Source: [Clostridium] colinum (lineage in GTDB: Bacteria > Bacillota > Clostridia > Lachnospirales > CAG-274). Taken from it: a stretch of 64,000 nt of DNA. The stretch spans positions 1,364,001-1,428,000 of the forward strand of contig NZ_OW712331.1 in NCBI RefSeq assembly GCF_940677205.1, given 5' to 3'. A model generated the notes under the pieces. The model was not told where the DNA came from, ran no database searches, and saw nothing but the letters and a program-made list of their open reading frames with translations. Numbering within the stretch: position 1 is the stretch's first letter; each line of letters starts with the position of its first letter. Position numbers and translations under genes: made by a program. Positions 38,565-48,314 of the stretch are shown here, piece after piece.

Positions 38565-40646
38565 TTAATGAAGATTAGTTTTTAATATATTATAACTATT
38601 TTTTAAAATTAATTTTATATAAATAAAAACTAACGCAATTATTATAATTATTGGAAACACAACAAATATAAAATAAGGTACACTTCCCATAAAAAGATCT
38701 ATTTTAATTTTATATCTTATGTAAAAAGAAACAATAATAAAAGTTAAAGATGTTATTGATAATATTAAAGGTATACTTATAAAACTATTTATAACTTTTT
38801 TATTTATATTTTCTATATCTTGAAAATCCATTCCTAAAATATATAATGTTTTATAATTTTTTAGGTTATTTTTTATATTAACTAATGATTGAATAGTTAG
38901 TATAGACATAACTAATATGATGAATATTAACCCAATATAACTGCCTAATAAAATAGTTATTAATGAACCAAATTTAATATCTACTTTTTCTATATCATCT
39001 ATTCTTATAAGGCTAATAAAACTATTTAATTTTTCAGTTTCAAGATGTTTCTTATATTTATTATTTAAACTTTCAAGTTTATTATTTAATATTGTTAATA
39101 CCTTTTCATCAATATCTTTAGCATCTTTATATGTTAAGTTATTTTTAAAGTTTGCAACAAAATCAACTTTAGCTAATGATAAATTTTCTATTATTTCGTC
39201 TGGAAAAACTAATAAATCTTGATTTACACCATCATATATGTAACTTCCTAAATTATCTTTATTTATATAATTTTGTGGAGTTTCTCCTACATTATATAGA
39301 ATTTTATTATTTACTTTTATTTTACTTAATGCTTCTAAATTTTCTTCTATATCAGATGTATCGATAGTATTGCTTACTTGATATAAAAATTTATCATTAT
39401 TTAATTCTATTTTATTATATCCTTGCATTTCTCTTAGTTTATTATAATCTGTTTGCCCTATGGCAAGTCTGTTTTGGTCATATCTATTAATTTTTTCACT
39501 ATAAGGTTTAAAATCACTATCATCTATATAATAAAATTTTAAATTTACATAATCTTCTATTTCATTATTTTTTTCTTTTAAAACTTCACTTACAATATTA
39601 TAATAATCAATATCTGGTATATCTTTTTTATCTTCTATAACAAAAGAATCAAAATTTATATACATATCATTTTTCATTCTATTAATATAATTTTCTTCTG
39701 CTGAAATAGATAAAATTTTAGACATTGAAAAACTTAATATAGATATAGTCATAAGAATTACTAACCCTGCCATTAATTTTATGTTTTTATATAAATTAGC
39801 TTCTATACTTGTAAATACAAAAAGTTTGTTGTTTAAATTTCTTTTTCTTTCAATAAATGCTATAATTGTAGTAATAAATGTAAATATAAATATTAATATT
39901 ACTATAAATAATTTTAATTGTACTTTATTACTTTCATAATGAGGTATTATACCCTTAAAATCTCTACCTATATTAAAATAAACATAAATATTATATATAA
40001 TATATAAAGAGGACATAAGAAATAAGATAACATTTATAATTTGCTTTATTTTTGAGTTCGGTTTTATTTTAGCATCTATACCATCTTTTATTAAATAAAT
40101 AGGTCTTTTGTTACCTATTTTAAAAATATTTATTAAAGTCATAAACAAAAATAAAATTAAAAAATATATAATTGTTTTTATGTATGTAAGCCAATATATA
40201 GAAAAATTAGATTTTATTTCTGAAAATATAGCATACTGCATAAACAAAGAAAGTATTTGAGAAAATATAGTACCTAAAATTAAACCTATTAAAACACCTA
40301 TAAACGAAATTTGAAAAACTTCTTTTGAAAAATTTATAGCTAAAGTTTTCTTATCTGCTCCTAATATATTTAAGATAGAAATACTTTTCATTTTTTCTTT
40401 ATATATGTAATTATTAACATAACTAACAATAAAAAGTATACTTATTGAAGTTACATAAACTAATATGTTTACAACATTCAAATAATATGAAAAATCATAT
40501 TCACTATTATTCATTACTATATTATTAGAGTCTCCAATAGATAGAAAAGAAAAAAATAGGCAAGTAGTAATTACAATAGTAAAAAAATATATACTATACT
40601 CTTTTATTTTTTCTTTTATATTAAGATTTGAAAATTTAATATTCAT
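38565..40646 (-). CDS. FtsX-like permease of a BceAB/MacB-type transporter
   Basis: The 693-residue membrane protein has an N-terminal helix, three helices near residues 55-180, two or three near 200-310, a large extracellular domain (about 320-560) and C-terminal helices. This build resembles BceB-type permeases for peptide sensing and resistance. It overlaps the ribosome site region of the ATPase gene upstream and is surely its partner. In this operon it probably gives self-immunity to the modified peptide or moves it. Confidence 0.8.
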   Translation of the reverse strand: MNIKFSNLNIKEKIKEYSIYFFTIVITTCLFFSFLSIGDSNNIVMNNSEYDFSYYLNVVNILVYVTSISILFIVSYVNNYIYKEKMKSISILNILGADKKTLAINFSKEVFQISFIGVLIGLILGTIFSQILSLFMQYAIFSEIKSNFSIYWLTYIKTIIYFLILFLFMTLINIFKIGNKRPIYLIKDGIDAKIKPNSKIKQIINVILFLMSSLYIIYNIYVYFNIGRDFKGIIPHYESNKVQLKLFIVILIFIFTFITTIIAFIERKRNLNNKLFVFTSIEANLYKNIKLMAGLVILMTISILSFSMSKILSISAEENYINRMKNDMYINFDSFVIEDKKDIPDIDYYNIVSEVLKEKNNEIEDYVNLKFYYIDDSDFKPYSEKINRYDQNRLAIGQTDYNKLREMQGYNKIELNNDKFLYQVSNTIDTSDIEENLEALSKIKVNNKILYNVGETPQNYINKDNLGSYIYDGVNQDLLVFPDEIIENLSLAKVDFVANFKNNLTYKDAKDIDEKVLTILNNKLESLNNKYKKHLETEKLNSFISLIRIDDIEKVDIKFGSLITILLGSYIGLIFIILVMSILTIQSLVNIKNNLKNYKTLYILGMDFQDIENINKKVINSFISIPLILSITSLTFIIVSFYIRYKIKIDLFMGSVPYFIFVVFPIIIIIALVFIYIKLILKNSYNILKTNLH

Positions 40647-40651
40647 AAAAA

Positions 40652-41326
40652 TCACCCCTTAATACTTCCATCTTTAATTTCAATAACTCTATCACCATAA
40701 TTAGCAATATTTTTATCGTGTGTAACCATTATTAATGTAGTATTAAATTCTTTATTTATTTTTTTAAGTAAATTCATAACAATTTCACTTGATTTAGAAT
40801 CTAAAGCACCTGTTGGTTCATCTGCAATAATAAGTTTTGGATTTCCAATTATAGCTCTTGCACAAGCCACTCTTTGCTTTTCTCCACCTGAAATTTCAAA
40901 TATTCTTTTATCTTTTAAATAACTAATTTCTAGTCTTTCTAAAATTTCATCTATTTTTTTATTAATAGTATTTATGTTTTCTTTTTTTAATAATAATGGA
41001 ACAGCCACATTTTCTTTAACATTCATTGTATCAAGTAGTTTAAAATCTTGAAAAATAAAACCTAAATTTTCTCTCCTAAAATCATTAGATTTTGAAGGGC
41101 TAAATTTTTCTAAATTTTCACCATTCATAATAACTTCACCACTATTACCTTTATCAATAGTGGCAATAATATTTAATAAAGTAGATTTTCCAGAACCAGA
41201 TTTACCCATTATAACTAAAAATTCACCATTATAAATTTCTAAATTAATGTTATTTAATATGTCTACTCGGCTATTTTTATTACCATAATATTTACATAAG
41301 TTATTAATTTTGATTAAAGTATCCAT
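40652..41326 (-). CDS. ABC transporter ATPase, BceA/MacB type
   Basis: The 224-residue ATPase has Walker A GKSGSGKST near residue 40, the signature SGGEKQRVACARA near 145 and Walker B LIIADEPTGALD near 165. It has the length and motifs of the MacB/LolD/BceA group. GGAGG precedes the ATG. It energises the FtsX-like permease encoded next. Confidence 0.93.
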   Translation of the reverse strand: MDTLIKINNLCKYYGNKNSRVDILNNINLEIYNGEFLVIMGKSGSGKSTLLNIIATIDKGNSGEVIMNGENLEKFSPSKSNDFRRENLGFIFQDFKLLDTMNVKENVAVPLLLKKENINTINKKIDEILERLEISYLKDKRIFEISGGEKQRVACARAIIGNPKLIIADEPTGALDSKSSEIVMNLLKKINKEFNTTLIMVTHDKNIANYGDRVIEIKDGSIKG

Positions 41327-41343
41327 TTTTAATCCTCCTATAT

Positions 41344-42675
41344 TTAGTTATTAAATAATTTTTCTTTTTGTCCATCAGATAAGTCTAAATATAAGTGTAT
41401 TATTTGTGTAAAAAATACTTTATTAAAATAACATTGTCTAATAGATGGTCTATTTAATATTTTAGTATTATTATAATTTTCATATGGGCAACTACCTCTA
41501 CAAAACATTTTTACTGTACAATTATTACATTCATCAAATTTAGTATCTTCATTTGATAACTGCTCTATAAATGTTTCTCTATCAATGCCAAAATTAACAT
41601 TACCTATTTTATGAGTTTCACTAGAAACAAATCTATGACAAGGGAATATATCACCATTAATATCAATAGCAACCATATTTATTGAAGCTCCACAAGGACT
41701 TTTTTGTACTTTTGCACTATTAAGCTGAACAAGTGCTCTATGAATCATATTAATTTTTTTAGCTATATCATATTTATTATTATCAATTAAATCTTTGAAA
41801 AAAGATATGAGCTTTAAATTTTCGTTTAAATAATCGTTATAACTAACTATATCCATAATATTATCAGCACAAGCCATAGGTATCTTATTAAAATTCAAAT
41901 TATCTAACTTATTAAATACATCTATTAAATTTAAATTACTAGGAGTAATTGTTGGTCTTGATGCCAGTAGCCCTTTAGCTCTTAATGTTTTAGTATTATT
42001 AATAATATCGTTATAAGCAGGTTCTTTGTTTAAATATACTCTCTCCTTATTGTGTTCTTCTCCACCATCAATACTTATCATTGTATTAATTTTATTGTCT
42101 ATTATAAATTTAGATATTTCATCATTTATTAAAGTACCATTTGTAGTCATATTATAATAAAATTTTATATCACTAGATTTTTCAATATCATTACAATAAG
42201 AAATAATATGTTTTATTAAAGAAAAATTCAAAAGAGGCTCTCCTCCAAAAAATGTAACATTAAGTTTTTTTGATGTAGAATTTTTAATTAAAAAATCAAT
42301 TGATTTTTTAGCTATTTCCTCAGTCATTAAGCCTTTATTATTATATGTTCCTCCATCTCCAAAACAATAGGAACAAGCTAAATTACACCCTTGAATTAAC
42401 ATAAGTGTTATCGATGAAATATTAGGAACATCCTTTATCTTATTATCAACTACTTCATTTATAAGACCATTTTCTTTTATAGTTTTTAACAAATTATCAA
42501 GCTCGTCTTTAGTAAAAATATCTTTAGTTTTATCATATATTTCATCTTCTTCAAGATGAGCATACTTTAAAAATTTTTTTACTTTTTCATCTATTTGAAA
42601 AAGTAAAAGTTTATCTGTATCCAACCAATAATCATTGTTTAAGTGATTAATTATTGTGAATGTATTTAATTTCAT
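41344..42675 (-). CDS. Radical SAM/SPASM peptide maturase
   Basis: The 443-residue enzyme has an N-terminal peptide-binding (RRE-like) region (residues 1-85), a radical SAM domain with C97, C101 and C104 in GCNLACSYC, the FGGEP motif at 143-147, and a SPASM domain. SPASM cysteines at 328, 346, 383, 386, 392, 396 and 415 match the family spacing exactly. Such enzymes make thioether or carbon-carbon crosslinks in ribosomal peptides. It resembles maturases of cysteine-rich clostridial peptides (CcpM or Clo7bot type, from memory). AAGGGATG precedes the ATG at 42675. The cysteine-rich peptide gene lies just upstream. Confidence 0.9.
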   Translation of the reverse strand: MKLNTFTIINHLNNDYWLDTDKLLLFQIDEKVKKFLKYAHLEEDEIYDKTKDIFTKDELDNLLKTIKENGLINEVVDNKIKDVPNISSITLMLIQGCNLACSYCFGDGGTYNNKGLMTEEIAKKSIDFLIKNSTSKKLNVTFFGGEPLLNFSLIKHIISYCNDIEKSSDIKFYYNMTTNGTLINDEISKFIIDNKINTMISIDGGEEHNKERVYLNKEPAYNDIINNTKTLRAKGLLASRPTITPSNLNLIDVFNKLDNLNFNKIPMACADNIMDIVSYNDYLNENLKLISFFKDLIDNNKYDIAKKINMIHRALVQLNSAKVQKSPCGASINMVAIDINGDIFPCHRFVSSETHKIGNVNFGIDRETFIEQLSNEDTKFDECNNCTVKMFCRGSCPYENYNNTKILNRPSIRQCYFNKVFFTQIIHLYLDLSDGQKEKLFNN

Positions 42676-42784
42676 ATATATCATCCCTTCAAATAAATGT
42701 ATAAAATATAGACACAATTATTTTAATAAGATAATTTAAAAATTTTTATAAAAATTTATTATGGTAAAGTATATGTATGCTTAA

Positions 42785-42919
42785 TTAATTGCCTATAATA
42801 TCATCTTTGCTACCATCACAGAAAACACAACTTAAATCTGCACAAGTATCAGATTCATCACACCACATACAAGGTTGCCAATTTACAGTATCTTTTTTTC
42901 CATTAACTTTTTTTAACAT
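42785..42919 (-). CDS. Cysteine-rich RiPP precursor peptide
   Basis: The 44-residue frame has a GGAGGGTGAT ribosome site and its own promoter. The first 16 residues are basic (MLKKVNGKKDTVNW) and look like a leader. The rest carries five cysteines at 17, 20, 26, 31 and 34 in the pattern CMWC, C, CVFC, with many Asp and a C-terminal DDIIGN. It directly precedes the SPASM maturase and transport genes. Size and Cys spacing fit a ranthipeptide or sactipeptide precursor, though not the six-Cys SCIFF pattern. The crosslinks and cleavage site are unknown. Confidence 0.8.
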   Translation of the reverse strand: MLKKVNGKKDTVNWQPCMWCDESDTCADLSCVFCDGSKDDIIGN

Positions 42920-42991
42920 AAATATCACCCTCCATATATTATAATGTCTATATTCTATACATTTTTATTATTTTTAAATTATCTTAAGTAA

Positions 42992-43020
42992 ATTATACTG
43001 CAATATGTAAATTATTTCAA
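42992..43020 (-). promoter_or_regulatory. Promoter of the RiPP operon
   Basis: On the minus strand TTGAAA (43020-43015) and TATAAT (42997-42992) are separated by 17 bases. The transcript would start about 65 bases before the precursor ATG. The flanking 43021-43188 is AT-rich without other features. Confidence 0.7.
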
Positions 43021-43188
43021 TATAATTTCTATATATAATATTTTATATATCAATATATTATAAATTTATATATATTTTTTTCATTTTTTTGTGAAATTTT
43101 ACTATTTGGTAATGTTTTAATAAATTATTCAAATATAAAAAATATCTTTTCAATATTAAACATAAAAAATAATAAATCTCTATATTTA

Positions 43189-43960
43189 TTATCTTCCACC
43201 ACTTTTGCCAATTATTACAATATTTGAATTAATCCTATCGCTTTTTCTTTTCCATATATCGGCTATAACAACCCCTCCATTACTATCTGTTGCAAAAATA
43301 ATAACCAGCACTATCATCAAATCCACTTCTTATAAATGGAAATCCACCTACAAATGTTGATATAGGTACTATTTTTTTGTAGTATATTTTCTATTTTTTC
43401 CTTATTAGTAAAAGTAGGATATATATGTTTAAATAATTCCTTTTGTAAGTTAGGTATAGCTCTCATTTTACATTTTAATACACTTATCATACTTTCTGAA
43501 CGTCTACAAACTTCTTAAAGTCTTGTTCATCTCTTGATATTGTAGCTACACAAATTGTCATAAGTGCTACTGTTTCATTTTCTTGGTCTATTTGTAAAAT
43601 TATTTTTTCTATATCTTTTCCCGATTTTTCTGCACTTTATCTAGTTAAAGTGTCTTTTGAAGATTCTGCTAAGCTTCTATCATATGTAATATTTCTTGAT
43701 ATTGCTGTTATTAAACTTGTATTATCAACTGGCTTTATACCTATTGTTACAACTGTATTAGGTATATTTGTTATTTTAGATAACCATTTGCTTTTTACCT
43801 TATTAGGATATTTTATAATAACATAAATTTTTATAAAACTTTCGCCTATATGTAAAGTATTTTTATTAAATCTCAAGCCTATTGGTGTTAATATATCAAG
43901 CATTGGATTAGTTTGTTTTTTCTTATTTTTTATATTTATTTTTTTACCATTTTATTATTC
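43189..43960 (-). pseudogene. Remnant of a VirB4/TraE-like conjugation ATPase
   Basis: Fragments in more than one frame read DILTPIGLRFNKNTLHIGES, SKWLSKITNIPNTVVTIGI, SGKDIEKIILQIDQENETV and VGGFPFIRSGFDDSAGYYF. The last piece stops at VIIGKSGGR, in the middle of what should be the Walker A motif. The order and motifs match the N-terminal half of VirB4-type ATPases of Tn1549-like elements. Frameshifts and the missing ATPase domain show that it is dead. Confidence 0.65.
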
Positions 43961-44098
43961 TTTTATAATTATTGGTATATCTTTTGTAAAATCTGTATCT
44001 TCTAAATGTGCATAGTAAGGGTTATTTATTAAGTTTATAAATCTCATTATTTATCTTTGATTTAATATTTCACAAACTATATTATTTATAGTAAACTT

Positions 44099-44580
44099 TT
44101 ATGCAAGTAACATGGCTTTTCTATTTGTTTCCTTTTCAATACTTTCTTGATATTTTTCCCATATAACTAGGTAAAATTGTCGCTCTACTATATCCCCACT
44201 TAATGCAAAATTATTCATTTCAATAATATCTTTCTTTAATAGTTCTTTTTGACTATCATTAGAAAATTTTATCATTTCTTGCATACTTGATATAATAGGG
44301 CTTATATCAACAGGTCGTGATACTACTATAAATTTAAAAGGATATTGTATTTCGGATAGTTCTGCCGTTAAAGACTTCATTAATACCTACTTTAAAAATT
44401 TTTCATAAGATATTGAGGCAATATTTGTAGGTAAATATTCATATATAATTTTTTTATAAATATCAGCCTCTGCTACTTTAATACTATTAGGTATAACTGT
44501 TTTAAATATATTTACATTTTCTTTAAAGCTACCATCTAATAGTTTTTTACGTTTTCGTGTTTTTGCTATCCATTGTTATA
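44099..44580 (-). pseudogene. Conjugation-protein remnant
   Basis: A 93-residue frame (44099-44380) contains MKSLTAELSEIQYPFKFIVVSRPVDI. A further piece upstream reads VAEADIYKKIIYEYLPTN in another frame. Together they resemble a conjugal transfer protein encoded next to virB4. The precise family is uncertain. Confidence 0.4.
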
Positions 44581-44603
44581 AGTATTCCACTTATTTTTAA
44601 ATT

Positions 44604-45136
44604 TTAGTTAACATCTTTTACACCTATATAATATCTAATTAATTCAGCTAACCCTTTTACTGATAATATTTCTGATTGTGTAGGTATAATTAACCTGTCT
44701 GATGCAACCATTACATTAATTAATGGAACACCTATTTGAGGCATACAGTCAATAATAATATAATCATAGTCATTTTTAATGTCATCAATAAATTTTTTTA
44801 ATATATATTCCCTAAAAGTTACTGTTGACAATTTACTTTCTAATGAAAATAAATTTGAATTAGCTGGTACTAAATTTATACCTTTAGTTTTTATTAAATA
44901 ATCTTCTGATGGTAATATGTAGTTATTATCAATAATGTTATTTAAAATAGTTGAAATAGTTACACCTATACTATTGGGATTTTCATTACACATCAACATT
45001 GTAGTATTGCTTGTCCATCAAAATCTATTAATAAAACTTTTTTATTTTGTTTACCTAACAAATATGCCATATTAGTTGCTGTTGTAGTTTTACCAACTCC
45101 CCCTTTCTCATTTATAATTGCTATAATTGTACTCAT
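44604..45136 (-). pseudogene. ParA/Soj-type ATPase, frameshifted and truncated
   Basis: The first frame starts [21 protein letters not shown] at 45136 and runs to LLIDFDGQA, the deviant Walker A and switch I of ParA. The next frame (44604-44999) continues with NPNSIGVTISTIL and YDYIIIDCMPQIG (Walker B). They join after one indel near 44995. The protein then ends at IGVKDVN, about 70 residues short. ParA genes sit at the start of conjugative modules, as here. Confidence 0.75.
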
Positions 45137-45707
45137 AATAAAATAACTTCTTGTATATAATTTTAAAAAAGTAAAAAAATAAGACTTAATCAAAAAAACT
45201 CTATTTTTTCAATATTTTTTGATTAAGTCCTATTATAACAGTATTATATATATAGGCATTATAAGTTGATATAATCCCATAGCAAGATGTCAAGATAAGT
45301 AATACATTTTTTAATAAAATTTTTTTAATATATTACATTATTTTTTCGTTAGTATAATAAGTAAGATTTTTATTAAAATATTTATGAAATAATAATTTTT
45401 TGAATTAAGTATCTTAGGATATTTTAATATATTTTTTAATCTTTTGCAATAATTTTTTTATTAAATTATTATATTTATTAAATAATAAGTAGAATAAAAC
45501 TCTAACTTATCTTTGTTTTGTATAAAGATAGTATATTTATAAGTATTAAAACGTATATAAATATTTTTAAAATTTCATTTTTATACTGTGTATACACTAT
45601 CTTAACCTTCAAAAATAATTTTATATTATACAAAAATTTAATAAATAATTATTGATATTATAAAATATTTATTTAAATGTTTCAACTGGATAATAAATAA
45701 TATAAAA
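45137..45707. other. AT-rich intergenic region
   Basis: No gene, RNA or clear promoter is visible in this 570-base stretch. It contains a weak inverted repeat (GATAGTATA near 45525 and TATACACTATC near 45590). Confidence 0.5.
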
Positions 45708-45753
45708 ATAAAAGTACTTGCTAAAGTTTATCATCTTTAATAAGTACTTTTAT
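45708..45753. terminator. Bidirectional terminator
   Basis: AAAAGTACTT (45710-45719) pairs with AAGTACTTTT (45742-45751). It follows the minus-strand Rpn gene and ends in T-rich sequence. Confidence 0.65.
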
Positions 45754-45776
45754 TTATTAATTATATGTTTTAAATT

Positions 45777-46601
45777 TTATAAATATTTTTTAACTTCTTC
45801 TTCTGTAACTTCATAATCTCTAGTAATTTTTTCAACTATAATAGAATTATCAATATTAAGCTCTTTTAATAAAGATATTTGTGTTTTCATTCTATTATAT
45901 CTTTCTTGTTGTATCCCTTGTTGTATTCCTTCTTGTAAACCTTCTTCAAATTTTTCTTGTTCTTTCATAAGTAAAGTCATATATTCTTGCCTCCATTCTT
46001 TATTTTCTTTTATTTTTTTTAACTTATTATTTATCATATTTATAAAATCATTATCTTCTATTTGTCCTTCAATATATTTTAGAAATGATTTTAAATACAT
46101 ATCTTCTTCTTTTTCAAATGCTTTTGTATTAAAAAAAACTTTATATGCTCCATCTTTTAAAAATAAGTTATTATTTTCTTTACAAATATTTTCAAATGTA
46201 TATTTTGGTAAATCTTTTTTAAATGGGTCAAATGTACATATAAATATTACATAACTTTCTTTTAAATTTTTATAGTGTTCTCCTTTTTCTATAATATTTA
46301 AATCTATCATAGATTGATAATACCTACTTCTTTTTGCTAAATCTTTTTTATTTACGACTTGCATTTCTATGTTATAAATTTTCTCATCATCTTCTACATA
46401 AATATCAAGTCTTATACTCTTAGCATCATATCCTATATTTATAGTTTTTTCATCTTCTATATATTTTATATTAGATATTTTAAACTTTAACAATACTTCT
46501 AATACTTTTTTACAAACTTCTTTATCTCTCATCAATTTAGAAAAAATAAAATCATTACTTATATCTAATTTTTCCCATTTTTGCTCATCCTTTATTTGCA
46601 C
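45777..46601 (-). CDS. Rpn/PDDEXK family nuclease (putative transposase)
   Basis: The 274-residue protein matches the Rpn (recombination-promoting nuclease) or PD-(D/E)XK nuclease family transposase group. It starts with KLDISNDFIFSKLMRDKEV. The nuclease core is IRLDIYVEDDEKIYNIEMQV near residues 62-82, and the C-terminus has GLQEGIQQGIQQERYNRM repeats followed by helices. The catalytic Asp and Glu-x-Gln are present. Members cut DNA and promote recombination; no terminal repeats were seen, so it is probably not an autonomous transposon. Confidence 0.85.
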   Translation of the reverse strand: MQIKDEQKWEKLDISNDFIFSKLMRDKEVCKKVLEVLLKFKISNIKYIEDEKTINIGYDAKSIRLDIYVEDDEKIYNIEMQVVNKKDLAKRSRYYQSMIDLNIIEKGEHYKNLKESYVIFICTFDPFKKDLPKYTFENICKENNNLFLKDGAYKVFFNTKAFEKEEDMYLKSFLKYIEGQIEDNDFINMINNKLKKIKENKEWRQEYMTLLMKEQEKFEEGLQEGIQQGIQQERYNRMKTQISLLKELNIDNSIIVEKITRDYEVTEEEVKKYL

Positions 46602-46719
46602 TAAATCACTTCCTTTTTATCTTATATAATTATATTTTAACATAATATTTTAAAATATAAAATAATAGTTATAAATTTTAGGAAACACTTTTGTTGAAGT
46701 ATAATATATATAAATATAA

Positions 46720-46766
46720 AAACAAAGATAAGAAATTATTTTATTCTACTTATTCTTATCTTTGTT
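46720..46766 (-). terminator. Terminator after recombinase operon B
   Basis: AACAAAGATAAGAA (46721-46734 region) and TTCTTATCTTTGTT (46753-46766) form a 14-pair stem with a T-rich tail on the minus strand. It lies 79 bases after the last recombinase. Confidence 0.75.
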
Positions 46767-46844
46767 AAAAAACTTTTAAGTATAGCCTATCTTTGACACT
46801 TTAACAAAATTTATCAGTATATATCTTATCAATCTAATTTAATA

Positions 46845-48311
46845 TTAAAATTTCCAATCAATCTCAACTTTATTACTATCATATAAATAAATTTTTTCGA
46901 TAAAAAAATCTACTAAATCATAATTTAAAGTTTCTACATTTATAAATTTATTAATATGAGCTAAATTAATATAATTTTCATTTTTATTATTTAACTTCTC
47001 CAAATTTAAATATATATTTTTCTGTTCATTTTCTAAATTTTTCTTTTTATTTATGTATTGTTCTTTAGTTATTTTTTCATCTAAATATAACATATAAATT
47101 CTAGTTTTTTCGCTTTCTATATTATCTAACCTAATTTTATATAAGTTTTTTTCATTTTCTATATTATTTTTATTTTCTTGTTTAAATTTATATATTTTTT
47201 TCTTTATAAGACTAAATACAATATTTTCAAGTTTTTCTTTTAGTATAATATTTTTATTACATTCATCAAAATAATTATACTTTATATTTTGACAAAAATA
47301 TTTTTTACTAGAATTAAAAATACTATATTTACAATATCCACAATATAACTTATAAGCAAATATATTTTTTCTTTTTATTTCTTTTTTTGAATTTTTCTTT
47401 TTTAAAAGAGTTTGTACTTTAAAAAAATCTTCTTTACTTATTATTGAAGGGTATGCATCTTCTACTACAATCCAATTTTCTTTAGAATTTCTTACAAATT
47501 TTCTTCTTGTTTTTATTGATTTACTTGATTTTAGATATTCTAATGTACCTATGTAAGTTTTATTAGTTAAAATGTCTTTAATCATTTCACTTTTCCAAAT
47601 ATTTTTTTTAGTTAAATTATTTTGCTTTTTATTTTTTGAAAACTCTCTTCTAGTTAATATATTAAGGTCATTTAATATATTAGCTATTTCTAAATAATTT
47701 TTACCAGATAAAAATAAACTAAATATATCTTTTACAACTTTAGAGCTTTCTTCATCTATTTCTAATATTCCAACATCATAAGAAGACTTTTTATACCCAA
47801 AAGGTGCTACACTTCCCACATACTTACCTTGCTTAGCTTTAATATTTCTAGAAATAGTAACCTTTTTAGATAAATCTTTAGAATAATAGTCATAGATAAT
47901 ATTTTTAAAATTTATATCTATATCATTTAAATTATATTTAGACTTTTTACTATCAAAATTATCATTTATGGCTATAAATCTTATATTTAAATATGGAAAT
48001 ATATTTTCTAAATAATTACTAACTTCTATATAATTTCTACCAAAACGAGATAGGTCTTTCACTATTATACAATTAACTTTATTTTTTTTTATATCTTCAA
48101 ACAACTTATTTATACCAGGTCTTTTAAAGTCAAATCCACTACAACCATCATCTACATATTCAATAAAGTTATAACTTCTTAATTCATTATCTTTATTTAT
48201 AAAGTCTTTAATTAAATTCCGTTGATTTATTATACTATTACTTTCATCTTTTTTGTATTTATCTTCATTAGAAATTCTTAAGTAACTTGCTACTGAATAA
48301 TCTAAAGACAT
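46845..48311 (-). CDS. Large serine recombinase B1
   Basis: The 488-residue protein has the catalytic serine in YLRIS (residue 14), FSGFDFKRP-like CSGFDFKRPG near 60 and IIVKDLSRFGRNYIEV near 85. A recombinase domain, a zinc ribbon (CGYCKY...CNKN) and a coiled coil follow. It is clearly the counterpart of A1 (20460-21941). No broken host gene lies beside its end, so its insertion site is not evident. The frame is intact. Confidence 0.9.
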   Translation of the reverse strand: MSLDYSVASYLRISNEDKYKKDESNSIINQRNLIKDFINKDNELRSYNFIEYVDDGCSGFDFKRPGINKLFEDIKKNKVNCIIVKDLSRFGRNYIEVSNYLENIFPYLNIRFIAINDNFDSKKSKYNLNDIDINFKNIIYDYYSKDLSKKVTISRNIKAKQGKYVGSVAPFGYKKSSYDVGILEIDEESSKVVKDIFSLFLSGKNYLEIANILNDLNILTRREFSKNKKQNNLTKKNIWKSEMIKDILTNKTYIGTLEYLKSSKSIKTRRKFVRNSKENWIVVEDAYPSIISKEDFFKVQTLLKKKNSKKEIKRKNIFAYKLYCGYCKYSIFNSSKKYFCQNIKYNYFDECNKNIILKEKLENIVFSLIKKKIYKFKQENKNNIENEKNLYKIRLDNIESEKTRIYMLYLDEKITKEQYINKKKNLENEQKNIYLNLEKLNNKNENYINLAHINKFINVETLNYDLVDFFIEKIYLYDSNKVEIDWKF

Positions 48312-48314
48312 AAT

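Noticed and set aside
45480-45615. Possible origin or attachment site (inverted repeat near 45525-45595)
   Set aside because: The repeat is short and imperfect in very AT-rich DNA, with no match to the spoVB junction or to other ends.
46770-46845. Attachment site of the second recombinase set
   Set aside because: AGTATAT occurs here and at the spoVB junction, but seven bases in AT-rich DNA is not significant and no broken gene marks a boundary.
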